From positions 186,001 to 250,000 of the forward strand of contig KZ478062.1 in assembly GCA_002837195.1 (NCBI GenBank): a DNA stretch of 64,000 nt. The letters run 5' to 3'. A program made the position numbers and the translations under genes. Origin of the DNA: Enterobacterales bacterium CwR94. GTDB lineage: Bacteria; Pseudomonadota; Gammaproteobacteria; Enterobacterales; Enterobacteriaceae. The notes beneath the pieces are model-generated. The model saw nothing but the letters and a program-made list of their open reading frames with translations, ran no database searches and was not told where the DNA came from. This document shows positions 7,931 to 15,679 of this stretch, in pieces (position 1 is the stretch's first letter; each line of letters starts with the position of its first letter).

Positions 7931-9189
7931 CAAATGGCCTCCTGCATCGCGTGATCCGCGCTTTCCAACTTGGTGAAAGCGAGGTCCAATTTTTGAATAA
8001 TTTCGTCGAGATGATGGCGTTCGCAGATCAGCGGCGGGCGCACCTTAATTGCGCTGCCTTTACCGTAGCGCGATCCCCGAATGATCAATCCCTCGCTGGC
8101 AGCCAGCTCAATCGCCTGTGCGGCGATTTCCGGGCTGGGCGTATCAAAACCAAACATGTATCCCAGCCCCCGGACGCGGCTGATTGACGGATGCTTCTTC
8201 TGTAAATCAAGCAGAGCATCGCGCAGATATGCTTCGTGGCGCTGTACATTGTCTAGCAGCTGCTCATCTTCAATGATCGCAATGGTTTCATGCAGCGCCG
8301 TCAGCGATAGCGGATTAGCACCGGAGGTATTCGAGTGCTCATAAGCGGCTAACACGTCCAGCTTCTCTTTCATTAGGATGCCTCCCGTCGGAATACCGAT
8401 TCCGCCGGCGCCCTTGGCAAAGACAATAATGTCGGGCTGAAGCGCGTTGGCGTAGCCTGTGCTGGCAAAGAATGTTCCCGTCCGACCAAATCCGGTCTGA
8501 ACTTCATCCGCAATCAGCACAATGTCATGCCGAGTGCAAAACTCGCGGATCTGGCGATAAAAGGCGACCGGCAGGACGACATTACCGCCATTGCCCAGCA
8601 CGGGCTCCATGATCAGGCATGCCACATTCCCGCTGGAGCTGTAGCAGAAAAAATCCTCCAGCTCCGTAATAAAGTCTGCGCCAGAGCCTTTGGCATCAGG
8701 CGCGTCGGCTAGCACGCTATCTGGAGCAGGGATTTTTAATGACCCCTCAATATGAGTAGCAAAGTGTTCCAGACGAAAGGCATTTCCAGAGATGGTTGCG
8801 GTGGCCAGCGACTGACCGTGATGTGAGGCGAACAGTGAGATTACGCCTGAACGGCCGGTATATTTTTGTGCCATGCGGATTGCCCCTTCCACCGCCCCTG
8901 AGCCCGAAACATCCCTCAGCCAAATACGATTAATTTCGGCGGGTAAATAAGGCTTTAATCGTGTCAGAATAATTTCTGCTATCGGCTTGGTATAGGCTGA
9001 GCTTAAATGCGCACAGCGTTCTATTTGCTCTTGTAGCTTATTTGTTAAGCGCGGGTGTGTATACCCAAAGGGCAGATTGAACGTCCCGGAAGCTGCATCA
9101 ATTAAAGTGGTTTCACCATCATGCAAATAGGGGCCTTCTCCCTTAAAACGGCCGATCATTGCATCAAAATTGTCACAATTACTATTCAT
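7930..9189 (-). CDS. Class III PLP-dependent aminotransferase (GabT/ArgD-like fold)
   Basis: 419 residues from ATG 9189, which has GGGAT at a good distance upstream; an in-frame ATG at 9198 does not. PLP features seen: phosphate-loop region SGSGAV (95-100), EPVLGNGGN (about 195-203), Asp228 in IADEVQTGFGRTG, and the Schiff-base lysine Lys259 in FAKGAGG. The usual glutamate of the SGSEAVE loop is replaced by glycine, which may signal a distinct amino acceptor. The enzyme should transaminate a ketone or aldehyde, or a carbonyl sugar. It is the first intact gene of the operon, with the dehydrogenase and phosphatase coupled behind it. The set resembles the GabT1/GutB1/phosphatase trio of azasugar pathways; a catabolic role is the alternative. 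Confidence 0.9.
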   Translation of the reverse strand: MNSNCDNFDAMIGRFKGEGPYLHDGETTLIDAASGTFNLPFGYTHPRLTNKLQEQIERCAHLSSAYTKPIAEIILTRLKPYLPAEINRIWLRDVSGSGAVEGAIRMAQKYTGRSGVISLFASHHGQSLATATISGNAFRLEHFATHIEGSLKIPAPDSVLADAPDAKGSGADFITELEDFFCYSSSGNVACLIMEPVLGNGGNVVLPVAFYRQIREFCTRHDIVLIADEVQTGFGRTGTFFASTGYANALQPDIIVFAKGAGGIGIPTGGILMKEKLDVLAAYEHSNTSGANPLSLTALHETIAIIEDEQLLDNVQRHEAYLRDALLDLQKKHPSISRVRGLGYMFGFDTPSPEIAAQAIELAASEGLIIRGSRYGKGSAIKVRPPLICERHHLDEIIQKLDLAFTKLESADHAMQEAI

Positions 9190-9326
9190 AATAACCATCC
9201 CGTATAATTATGTTATTAACATTTTTCACCTGCAGGGTATGAGGCGTAAAAGGCGGCGTACACACCGCATTGTTATTATTTTCATCGCTATATCATTCGT
9301 TTTTCGTTAAAGACGTAGACTTATTA

Positions 9327-9594
9327 TCAAGCGCAATTATCCTGAAATGACCGTTTTACCGCGGCAGACAATGTGCTGTTAACGCCATATTGTTCCCAAC
9401 GGAAAATGGCTCTTTCCAGCATGCGTTTACATTCGACGTCGCGTTGCCGCAGCGTTAACGCTGTATCGCTGCTTGATCTGTGCGACGTGACCGGCAGTCA
9501 CGCTTCCTGCTGTGAGGGAGCGGTCGTTAGCGCAGAGAAAAACCACATCATTGATTAGTTTTTCTTCACTTATTTTTGAGCGACTTTTTTTCAT
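9327..9594 (-). pseudogene. Small winged-helix DNA-binding protein, frameshifted
   Basis: The first part reads from ATG 9594 (MKKSRSKISEEKLINDVVF, preceded by GGGGATCAGG) and stops at a TAA (9427-9429). If one T next to base 9429 is ignored, the frame continues RRRMKRMLERAIFRWEQY and on to a TGA at 9327-9329, giving about 88 residues. The joined sequence has the look of a helix-turn-helix with wing: VTAGHVAQIKQRYSVNAAAT for the turn and FRWEQYGVNSTL for the wing. No family name is certain. It lies 137 bases upstream of the aminotransferase on the same strand, so it was probably the operon's own regulator. A sequencing error at one base is the alternative to true loss. Confidence 0.6.
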
Positions 9595-9638
9595 CCTGAT
9601 CCCCGAACGCACTGTTCTATTCCTATAACCGCTTGAGT

Positions 9639-9657
9639 TTGATCATTATATGATCAA
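9639..9657. promoter_or_regulatory. Operator-like inverted repeat
   Basis: TTGATCATTATATGATCAA is a perfect 8-base inverted repeat with a TAT centre, in AT-rich DNA 45 bases upstream of the winged-helix pseudogene start. Size and position fit a dimeric regulator's binding site controlling the minus-strand operon. Which protein binds is unknown. Confidence 0.45.
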
Positions 9658-10426
9658 GATCTCACTTTTGGAATAGTTTGGTGCTCTCGTTTAGGATACG
9701 TATACATATCACCAGATCTTATTACTTTAGTGATTCTGTTGATTTCTGATTGAGGGGCGGAGGGATAACCTGCCCGACAAGATACCCTGCGTGTACCTGG
9801 AGGATCCTTCTCACTATGTCAGTCACAATGCGACAACAGTGGCTAAAGGCAAAAGCCTGCCGGTTGCGTAGTGGCACAGTGAATTTGGCCACATGAATTT
9901 CGTCCCGAAGCTGCCTGGTTTAAACGCGATCGGCATGACACCGTTGCCGCTGCTGCCACGACAATGACCGTTGTGGATAAGTGGGTTCCTCAGTGGAAAG
10001 AAGAACCAGTGGGAAAATCACCTATAGTTTCACCCATGACGCTTGGGCAGAGTGAAATACACCCACTAAAGAAAATATTTCAATATTTTGAAATGGGATG
10101 AGCGTTATTGAAAGGGGCTACCGCATTCTTGATCTAAGATTCCCTGAACCGTTTTTATTAGTTAAGAAACGTAGTGCGCAGTTTTTGTTGCCATTGGCTG
10201 CAATGTGTTTGGGGCTCATCGCAGTAGCTATAAATACGGGTGGAAATCTAGGGAGATTGAAAGCGTGGTGGGTGTCGAATAATGCATACGCGAATTGTAG
10301 TGAACTCAGCGCAGCGATAACCAATGACTTCAGAGGATATTACAGACAGCGAAGTTTGACGTTATTTATTAACCTGCATTTCGTTGGTATGCACAACTTA
10401 TTTTATTAAGAGGCCCTCTTCTGGCA
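9658..10426. other. Non-genic stretch with decayed coding sequence
   Basis: No convincing gene. On the plus strand, 9739-9964 is open except for a TAG at 9869-9871 and reads like protein (for example CVYLEDPSHYVSHNATT). A different frame is then open to about 10100 (AWFKRDRHDTVAAAATT, later DKWVPQWKEEPVGK). The two stretches probably come from one or two decayed genes of unknown identity. An open frame at 10098-10409 (103 codons) lacks a family and good start signals. Base composition is more AT-rich than the neighbouring genes. Confidence 0.4.
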
Positions 10427-10455
10427 TAAAAAAACCGCCCTAATGAGAGGGCGGT
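10427..10455 (-). terminator. Rho-independent terminator of the NDH-2-like gene
   Basis: Arms ACCGCCCT (10434-10441) and AGGGCGGT (10448-10455) with a 6-base loop. On the minus strand the stem is followed by a run of T (the A-tract 10427-10434). It lies directly after the dehydrogenase stop at 10467. Confidence 0.85.
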
Positions 10456-10466
10456 GTATTGAGTCA

Positions 10467-11669
10467 TTAAACGAATTTTGCCAAAGGATCGGCGGCGGCA
10501 AAGGCCACCTTGCGATCCGCTGCTGGCGGATAAATAAGTTCGTTAGTGATGGCAATTTTGATTTTCTTTGCCTCTTCACGCACAGATTTTACTTCCTGCT
10601 CCCAGCCTTCGGTATAGACCGCGCCCCAGGCCCCTAAATCCAGGCATGTCACATAATTGACCTGCCGATAGGCGTAGGGCTCGATATTTAACAGGCTTGC
10701 CGCCGCGTTGTGTCCCGCGAACTTACCAAGCTGAATGGCGTGCTGGCAGGTCATTAAGGCGGTGTTGCCTTTGTCATCGGTTTTCGCGTGGGCAGTATCA
10801 CCGGTCGCGTAAACATGTGGATGGGTTGGCAACTGCAGGTTGTCATTGACGCGTAAGCGTCCCTGCATATCGCGTTCACTGCAGATATCATTTGTCAGCG
10901 GATGCGCTTCCACGCCAGCGGTCCAGACAACGGTCTCCGATTCAATACGTTCGCCATTTTTAAGCGTCATTCCGCTCTTATCAACCGCTTCGATTTCGCT
11001 GTTTAAACGCCATTCAATACCCAGCGCATGACTGGCATCTTCAATGACATTACGCAGTGCTTCGCTATACCGTCCACCGATTTGGTCGCCGCGATCAACT
11101 ACGATAACTTTAGTCTGAGTATTTTCGCCAAAACGTGCGCGTAGTCGGGCTGGCAGTTCTGTTGCCAGTTCAATTCCGGTAAAGCCACCGCCACAGACAA
11201 TCACGGTATTGCGGCCAGGCGTGGAGGGCTGTAATGCCAGCGCATCTAAATGCTTTTCTAATTTCTGGGCTGACTCCAGTTGGTCAACATCAAACGCATA
11301 GGTATCGAGGCCCGCGATGGCTGGGCGCTTGACCTGGCTGCCGGTTGCGAGGATAAGACGGTCATAATTGGCAAAGGTAGCGTGCCCTTTTTCGTCACGA
11401 TACCAGACGATTTTTTCTTTAGTATCAATGCGCTCTGCTTTGCCCTGCAGGAATGCAATGTCCAGTTCAGCAAATAATGCATCCAATGGCGCAACAAAAC
11501 CGGAAACATTTTCCTCATAAAAACGCGGACGAACACGTAACTCTGGCTTGGGTGACAGCACGGTAATTTGCAGTGTGTCACTGCCTGATTGTTCCGCCAG
11601 GCGTGCTGCGCTGACTGCTGCCCACATACCGGAAAATCCGCTGCCCAGAATTAAAATATGCTTCTTCAT
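10467..11669 (-). CDS. NADH dehydrogenase type II-like FAD/NAD(P) oxidoreductase
   Basis: 400 residues from ATG 11669, preceded by GAAGGGAAG; the open frame extends further upstream without support. The N-terminal FAD-binding Rossmann motif is ILILGSGFSGMWAA (4-17), the NAD-binding motif is VIVCGGGFTGIE (about 165), and the second FAD motif is HVYATGDTAH (about 300). The protein resembles single-subunit NADH:quinone oxidoreductases and related disulfide-oxidoreductase-fold enzymes that sit on the inner face of the membrane. It is clearly divergent from canonical enteric Ndh, being shorter at the C-terminus (400 against about 434 residues). It faces an Rrf2 regulator across a 221-base divergent promoter region, which suggests redox or stress-responsive control. 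Confidence 0.85.
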   Translation of the reverse strand: MKKHILILGSGFSGMWAAVSAARLAEQSGSDTLQITVLSPKPELRVRPRFYEENVSGFVAPLDALFAELDIAFLQGKAERIDTKEKIVWYRDEKGHATFANYDRLILATGSQVKRPAIAGLDTYAFDVDQLESAQKLEKHLDALALQPSTPGRNTVIVCGGGFTGIELATELPARLRARFGENTQTKVIVVDRGDQIGGRYSEALRNVIEDASHALGIEWRLNSEIEAVDKSGMTLKNGERIESETVVWTAGVEAHPLTNDICSERDMQGRLRVNDNLQLPTHPHVYATGDTAHAKTDDKGNTALMTCQHAIQLGKFAGHNAAASLLNIEPYAYRQVNYVTCLDLGAWGAVYTEGWEQEVKSVREEAKKIKIAITNELIYPPAADRKVAFAAADPLAKFV

Positions 11670-11806
11670 GTTACTTCCCTTCTTCATGTTGGGTCCCAAA
11701 GTGAAATTAACTCGGATTCTACATGTCGGAGTATGGCGCGGCAATATTTTTTGATTTTATGCGCACTAGAGTGAGGGTTTTTGATTTAATATCTTTAAAA
11801 TCATTG

Positions 11807-11815
11807 TGTTATGCT
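11807..11815 (+). promoter_or_regulatory. Extended -10 promoter of the Rrf2 gene
   Basis: TGTTATGCT gives an extended -10 (TG, one base, TATGCT) 76 bases before the Rrf2 start, inside the intergenic region shared with the divergent dehydrogenase. No clear -35 at the correct spacing is visible. Confidence 0.35.
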
Positions 11816-11890
11816 ATTGGTTTTGCTGGGGCTATTTTCTCCTGATAATTAGAGGCATAATTACCCGGAATAAATGATGCGGAGTTAAAC

Positions 11891-12400
11891 ATGGCTTTTT
11901 ACAGTTCTGGTGTGGAGTACGGCATCCATAGTCTGATGTGTATGGTGGACACCAGAGGCAACGCGCGTGAGATGAGCGTCAGAGACATGGCTGCTTTACA
12001 GGGTGTGCCTTATGAATACCTTGGTAAAATTTTTACCCGACTGTCACGCGCTGGACTGGTCACCAGTACGGAAGGCAAAGGCGGCGGATTTAAGCTGGCG
12101 CGTCCTGCAGAACTCATTTCCGTGATGGATGTTGCGCATGCCATTGATGGTGAAAAGAACATGTTTGAATGTCGGGAAGTCCGACAGCGCATGGCGGTGT
12201 TTGACGGCAATCCTCCCGAGTGGGCCTGCGACGGCCCTTGCGGCGTGCGTTCCGTGATGATTGGCGCACAACAACGCATGGAAGAGGAATTATCACGGCA
12301 CACGATTCTCGATTTGGTGCGCAAAATGTATCGAAAGGCGCCGGATACTTTTCAAATAGAAGTTCAGGATTGGGTGGCTGAAAGGCGCAGTACGCCATAA
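11891..12400 (+). CDS. Rrf2-family transcriptional regulator with cysteine cluster
   Basis: 169 residues. Residues 1-80 form the Rrf2 winged helix (MAFYSSGVEYGIHSLMCMVD, then EYLGKIFTRLSRAGLV and the wing EGKGGGFKLARP). Three cysteines at 94, 113 and 117 follow the dimerisation helix, the region where IscR, NsrR and RsrR hold a 2Fe-2S or 4Fe-4S cluster. The spacing (18 then 3 residues between) differs from IscR, and there is an extra stretch between the first and second Cys. It is divergent from the NDH-2-like gene and probably represses or senses redox, NO or electrophile stress for that gene. The target is inferred from position only. Confidence 0.88.
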   Translation: MAFYSSGVEYGIHSLMCMVDTRGNAREMSVRDMAALQGVPYEYLGKIFTRLSRAGLVTSTEGKGGGFKLARPAELISVMDVAHAIDGEKNMFECREVRQRMAVFDGNPPEWACDGPCGVRSVMIGAQQRMEEELSRHTILDLVRKMYRKAPDTFQIEVQDWVAERRSTP

Positions 12401-12440
12401 CAAGCGGGAGTTGAAACCGCCGCGTTTGTACCTACTCACG

Positions 12441-13865
12441 CTATTCATACCTGTAGTAATATTTCAGCTCAGCATCCAGCCGTTTTGCTTTATCAAGGAC
12501 AAAAACCATATAGGTGAGAACCGCAATGAAGGGCAGAACGCCCAGCAAAAAACACAGTAAAAAATCGTTCTCTGCCGCCCAGCCTGCCTGGTAACTGGCG
12601 TAGGTCAGTGCCAAAGACAGTGAAAATAAAAATGCGCAGCCAACCGTGCGCAGCAGTTTATTCACATAATGTTTGAATACGTCACTGTAACTCTTTTTTA
12701 GCTCCGCAATGTCACTGTTCATCTGTAGAAACATGATCTGCTCTCCGCGGCTTTCCCGCGCGGCAATCATCTGCCCTCGCTGCCCATTGCGAATCGCCTG
12801 GGCTGACCATTCCAGCATCAGCCACGGATAACCACTAGCCCAGGTATTGGCAAGCCGCATATGTTGCCAGCTTCGGACATTGACGCCGGTCTGGTTTTCT
12901 TTCAAGGAGTCCATCAGCAAGTGGAGGCTCTCTCCCTGTAAATTGCCGGTCCAGACATGGCGCAAATCGGCGGGGGCAATCTGTTCTGCCGCCAGCAATA
13001 CATTGAGTTTTTCTCCAAGATGATAAACCTCTGCGTTCATGCCCTTAAAGCAGCAGACAGGCACCCTGTTACTGGTAATTTGCCGATGGCGGGAAAAAAG
13101 CAGGGCGCAGGCATATTCACAAAAATCTCGCTTATCACCCTCATGGAGTTCAGCGATCAGTAATAAGCGAAATCCCGTAAACGATTGATCGGTCCAATCT
13201 TGCACCAGAGACAGCTGCGGCATGTCCTCTAAAAAATGGAAATGGTCAGGTTTAAAGGCCGCATGCCCTGCCTGCAGCGCGGTTGCGACGTCTGCCCTTA
13301 CCGTTTCCGTCGCATTTTTGATGTACAAATAGAGCTCAGGTCGCTCACTCGCTGCATCAATGTGTGTCAGATCCAACTGTGCCAGCAACTGCTGCACCAC
13401 GATCTGGATGCGGCTCATACCTGAGGTTTCATCGTCCTCTAAGGCCAGTCGACGCGGGATATCGGCATCGGCAGGCATTTCACCTTCCAGCTTCAACATT
13501 TTGAGTGCCGCGTTATCCACCGGAAAAATCGACGCGTGTTCCGCCAGGCGTATCCAGTCCGCCGCCTGAACTTTCCAGATGTGCTCAATACCGGCGTAGG
13601 TCAGCTGTTTTGATTGCCGCCAAAAGCAGAAGCAGTGAAAACAGACACTGCAGAGTAAGAAGAGGGTGACACACATCGCCATGGGCAGCGCCAGCAGCCG
13701 CCAGATAAGCAGGCTGAACATCAGTTGCTCACTGTCCAGCGTAACAGCACCGGAAATAAGCGTTATCATCCCCGCTGTGATACCCGTCAGGGCGGAAAAC
13801 AAGCGCGGAAAAGGGATCTCCGTCGGCATGGAATAGGTTTGCAGAGGCTTCCAAAAATGCTTCAT
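12441..13865 (-). CDS. Unknown membrane protein of the T6SS VgrG island
   Basis: 474 residues with two hydrophobic helices near the N-terminus (about 26-43 and 52-82), a soluble middle of some 300 residues, and two more helices near 405-455. The middle has no motif I can name; segments such as MSRIQIVVQQLLAQLDLTH and FCEYACALLFSRHR suggest an alpha/beta domain. It starts at the base next to the PAAR gene stop, so it is translated from the same mRNA. Being the last gene after vgrG, a lipase effector, immunity genes and PAAR, it may be a membrane-acting effector, its immunity protein, or an accessory factor. No function is assigned. Confidence 0.75.
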   Translation of the reverse strand: MKHFWKPLQTYSMPTEIPFPRLFSALTGITAGMITLISGAVTLDSEQLMFSLLIWRLLALPMAMCVTLFLLCSVCFHCFCFWRQSKQLTYAGIEHIWKVQAADWIRLAEHASIFPVDNAALKMLKLEGEMPADADIPRRLALEDDETSGMSRIQIVVQQLLAQLDLTHIDAASERPELYLYIKNATETVRADVATALQAGHAAFKPDHFHFLEDMPQLSLVQDWTDQSFTGFRLLLIAELHEGDKRDFCEYACALLFSRHRQITSNRVPVCCFKGMNAEVYHLGEKLNVLLAAEQIAPADLRHVWTGNLQGESLHLLMDSLKENQTGVNVRSWQHMRLANTWASGYPWLMLEWSAQAIRNGQRGQMIAARESRGEQIMFLQMNSDIAELKKSYSDVFKHYVNKLLRTVGCAFLFSLSLALTYASYQAGWAAENDFLLCFLLGVLPFIAVLTYMVFVLDKAKRLDAELKYYYRYE

Positions 13866-14120
13866 TTACTGTGCCCCTGCTTCTGCAAGCGACGTTAACA
13901 GCAGGCATCCACAGCCCGTTCTGCAGCGGTCGATAACGACGTTTCTGCCGCTCATGGTCCAGGTCGGATGCCCTTCCGCAGCAACGGTAGGGCCGTGCTG
14001 GCTGCACAGTGCGCTGTCACCGACCAACATAACGGCTCTGCCATTGAACATCTCCCCGGAAGCGGCAGTAACGCTACCTCCCTGCGACAAGCGGTCGCCC
14101 AAACGAATCACACCATCCAT
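13866..14120 (-). CDS. PAAR-motif protein, T6SS spike tip
   Basis: 84 residues from ATG 14120, which follows GAAGGAGAAAAAC. The sequence MDGVIRLGDRLSQGG matches the start of PAAR proteins, which fold into a small cone that caps the VgrG trimer and helps carry effectors. Cysteines and a histidine (CSQHGPT, DRCRTGCGC) could bind the zinc that stabilises the tip. It has no C-terminal toxin domain, so any effector must be a separate protein. It lies 54 bases after the immunity pair and adjoins the following membrane protein gene. Confidence 0.9.
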   Translation of the reverse strand: MDGVIRLGDRLSQGGSVTAASGEMFNGRAVMLVGDSALCSQHGPTVAAEGHPTWTMSGRNVVIDRCRTGCGCLLLTSLAEAGAQ

Positions 14121-14174
14121 GTTTTTCTCCTTCAATAGTCCTTTTAAGGGGTCACAATGTCTGCGAAATGCCGA

Positions 14175-14930
14175 TCACAGCCCCGCCCGCATATCGCACT
14201 GCATATGCGTCCAGCCGGTGTAGCCTTTTACCTCTGGCACACGGGTCGGCAGGTTCTGGAAGTTGGCGTAATACTGATAGGTGAGCTCTGGCAAAATCTT
14301 GGGGTCAACGTAAAAAAGTCCCCAGCGTGAAACGTTTTCATTTTTACCTGCTTTAATCGCATCAATTCGATAGTGGATTACCTTCCCTCGATGGGTGAAG
14401 GTGTAATCGATACCTGATCCCCCTGGCATAATGCGCGGGTCATCAAAGGGCAGGGAGGACATATAAAGATGTCCCTGCTTTGTAAGCAGAAAGCCCTGGT
14501 CATTTACGATAGTGAGTGAGGCGATGTTTTTATATTCGGGAGAGTCAGATCCAGCTTCATCGTCTTCACGCCCTTTTATTGTTGAGGGCGTCCACGTCCG
14601 ACCATAATCTCGGGAAACAGTAAAATGTGCAGAATCCCAGCCGGGAACGGCAATATAACGCTCAGAAGCGTTGATATAGGGTTTGGTAAAGATGCGATAA
14701 AAGTTAGGCAAAACTTCACTGCGGATATCGCGTTTCTCATCCACAAACCATAATGTCCCTTGACAGGCAACACCATGCAGTTCGAGTCGGCGATGCTCAT
14801 CAAAGCGATATACCACCTGCACGGGTTTCTGACGTTTTTTTAATGGATGTATTTTGCAACTGCTGAGGCCCAGCACGAACAAAATAGCCATTACCGCCGC
14901 GATAGTTTTCTTCTGATGGTGTAAGCGCAT
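14175..14930 (-). CDS. Tli3-like T6SS immunity lipoprotein, copy 1
   Basis: 251 residues from ATG 14930. A signal peptide ends in the lipobox LGLSSC (about residues 20-25), so it should be a lipoprotein facing the periplasm, where Tle-type phospholipases act. The mature part is very similar to the adjacent copy: both share VQVVYRFDEHR, SRDYGRTW, GREDDEAGSD, the run SLPFDDPRIMPGGSGIDY and the C-terminal YTGWTHMQCDM. The start overlaps the stop of the second copy by one base. Its position next to a split Tle3 lipase supports the Tli3 identification. It differs from copy 2 mainly at 190-225, which may tune toxin specificity. Confidence 0.8.
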   Translation of the reverse strand: MRLHHQKKTIAAVMAILFVLGLSSCKIHPLKKRQKPVQVVYRFDEHRRLELHGVACQGTLWFVDEKRDIRSEVLPNFYRIFTKPYINASERYIAVPGWDSAHFTVSRDYGRTWTPSTIKGREDDEAGSDSPEYKNIASLTIVNDQGFLLTKQGHLYMSSLPFDDPRIMPGGSGIDYTFTHRGKVIHYRIDAIKAGKNENVSRWGLFYVDPKILPELTYQYYANFQNLPTRVPEVKGYTGWTHMQCDMRAGL

Positions 14931-15679
14931 TACAAACCCGCCTTCATATCGCACTGCATATGCGTCCAGCCGGTGTAGCCTTTTACCTCTGGCACGCGGG
15001 TTGGCAGGTTCTGGAAGTTGGCATAATGCTTAATAACAAGCCTGTGGAGTATCCGTGGGTCAACGTAAAAAAGACCCCAGCGTGAAACGTTTTCTCCTTT
15101 ACCAGGGCGAATTGCTTCCTGTCTGTCATGATAAAGCCGCCCCTTAAAGGTGTAACTGTAATCGATACCTGATCCCCCTGGCATAATGCGTGGGTCATCA
15201 AAGGGCAGGGAGGACATATAAAGATGCCCCTGCTTTGTTAGCAGAAAGCCCTGGTCATTGACGATGGTGAGTGAGGCGATATTTTTAGATTCGGGGTAGT
15301 CAGACCCAGCCTCATCGTCTTCACGCCCTTTTATTGCTGAGGGCCTCCACGTCCGGCCATAATCTCGGGAGATGGTAAAGTGTGCAGAATTCCAACTGGG
15401 TACGGCAATATAGCGCTCAGAGGCGTTGATATAGGGCTTTGTAAAAATGCGATAAAACTGTGAAGAGACTTCACTACGAATAGCGCGTTTCTCATCCACA
15501 AACCACAGGGCTCCCTCGCAGGCGATACCGTGTAACTCCAGCCAGCGATGTTCATCAAAGCGGTATACCACCTGTACGGGTTTTGGGCGCTTTTTTAACG
15601 GACGTCCGTTGCAGCCGCCCAAGTTCAGGATAAACAGGGCCACTAGCACAGCAGTAATATACTTCTTGTTGGAAATCAT
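14930..15679 (-). CDS. Tli3-like T6SS immunity lipoprotein, copy 2
   Basis: 249 residues from ATG 15679, overlapping the stop of the lipase C-terminal part by 4 bases (ATGA). The start codon choice avoids 22 extra N-terminal residues of the longer open frame, and the remaining N-terminus is a proper signal peptide with lipobox LNLGGC. It is the copy directly coupled to the effector gene and thus likely the original immunity gene. It would neutralise the Tle3 phospholipase in the periplasm. Tandem duplication followed by divergence is typical of immunity genes that protect against variants of the toxin. Confidence 0.8.
   Translation of the reverse strand: MISNKKYITAVLVALFILNLGGCNGRPLKKRPKPVQVVYRFDEHRWLELHGIACEGALWFVDEKRAIRSEVSSQFYRIFTKPYINASERYIAVPSWNSAHFTISRDYGRTWRPSAIKGREDDEAGSDYPESKNIASLTIVNDQGFLLTKQGHLYMSSLPFDDPRIMPGGSGIDYSYTFKGRLYHDRQEAIRPGKGENVSRWGLFYVDPRILHRLVIKHYANFQNLPTRVPEVKGYTGWTHMQCDMKAGL

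Noticed and set aside
9631-9720. Possible IS or transposon end around the TTGATCAT palindrome
   Set aside because: No transposase, no matching second terminal repeat and no target duplication were seen; an operator is simpler.
10098-10409. 103-codon plus-strand open frame with one hydrophobic segment
   Set aside because: No recognised family, weak start signal and location in decayed AT-rich DNA; could be chance.
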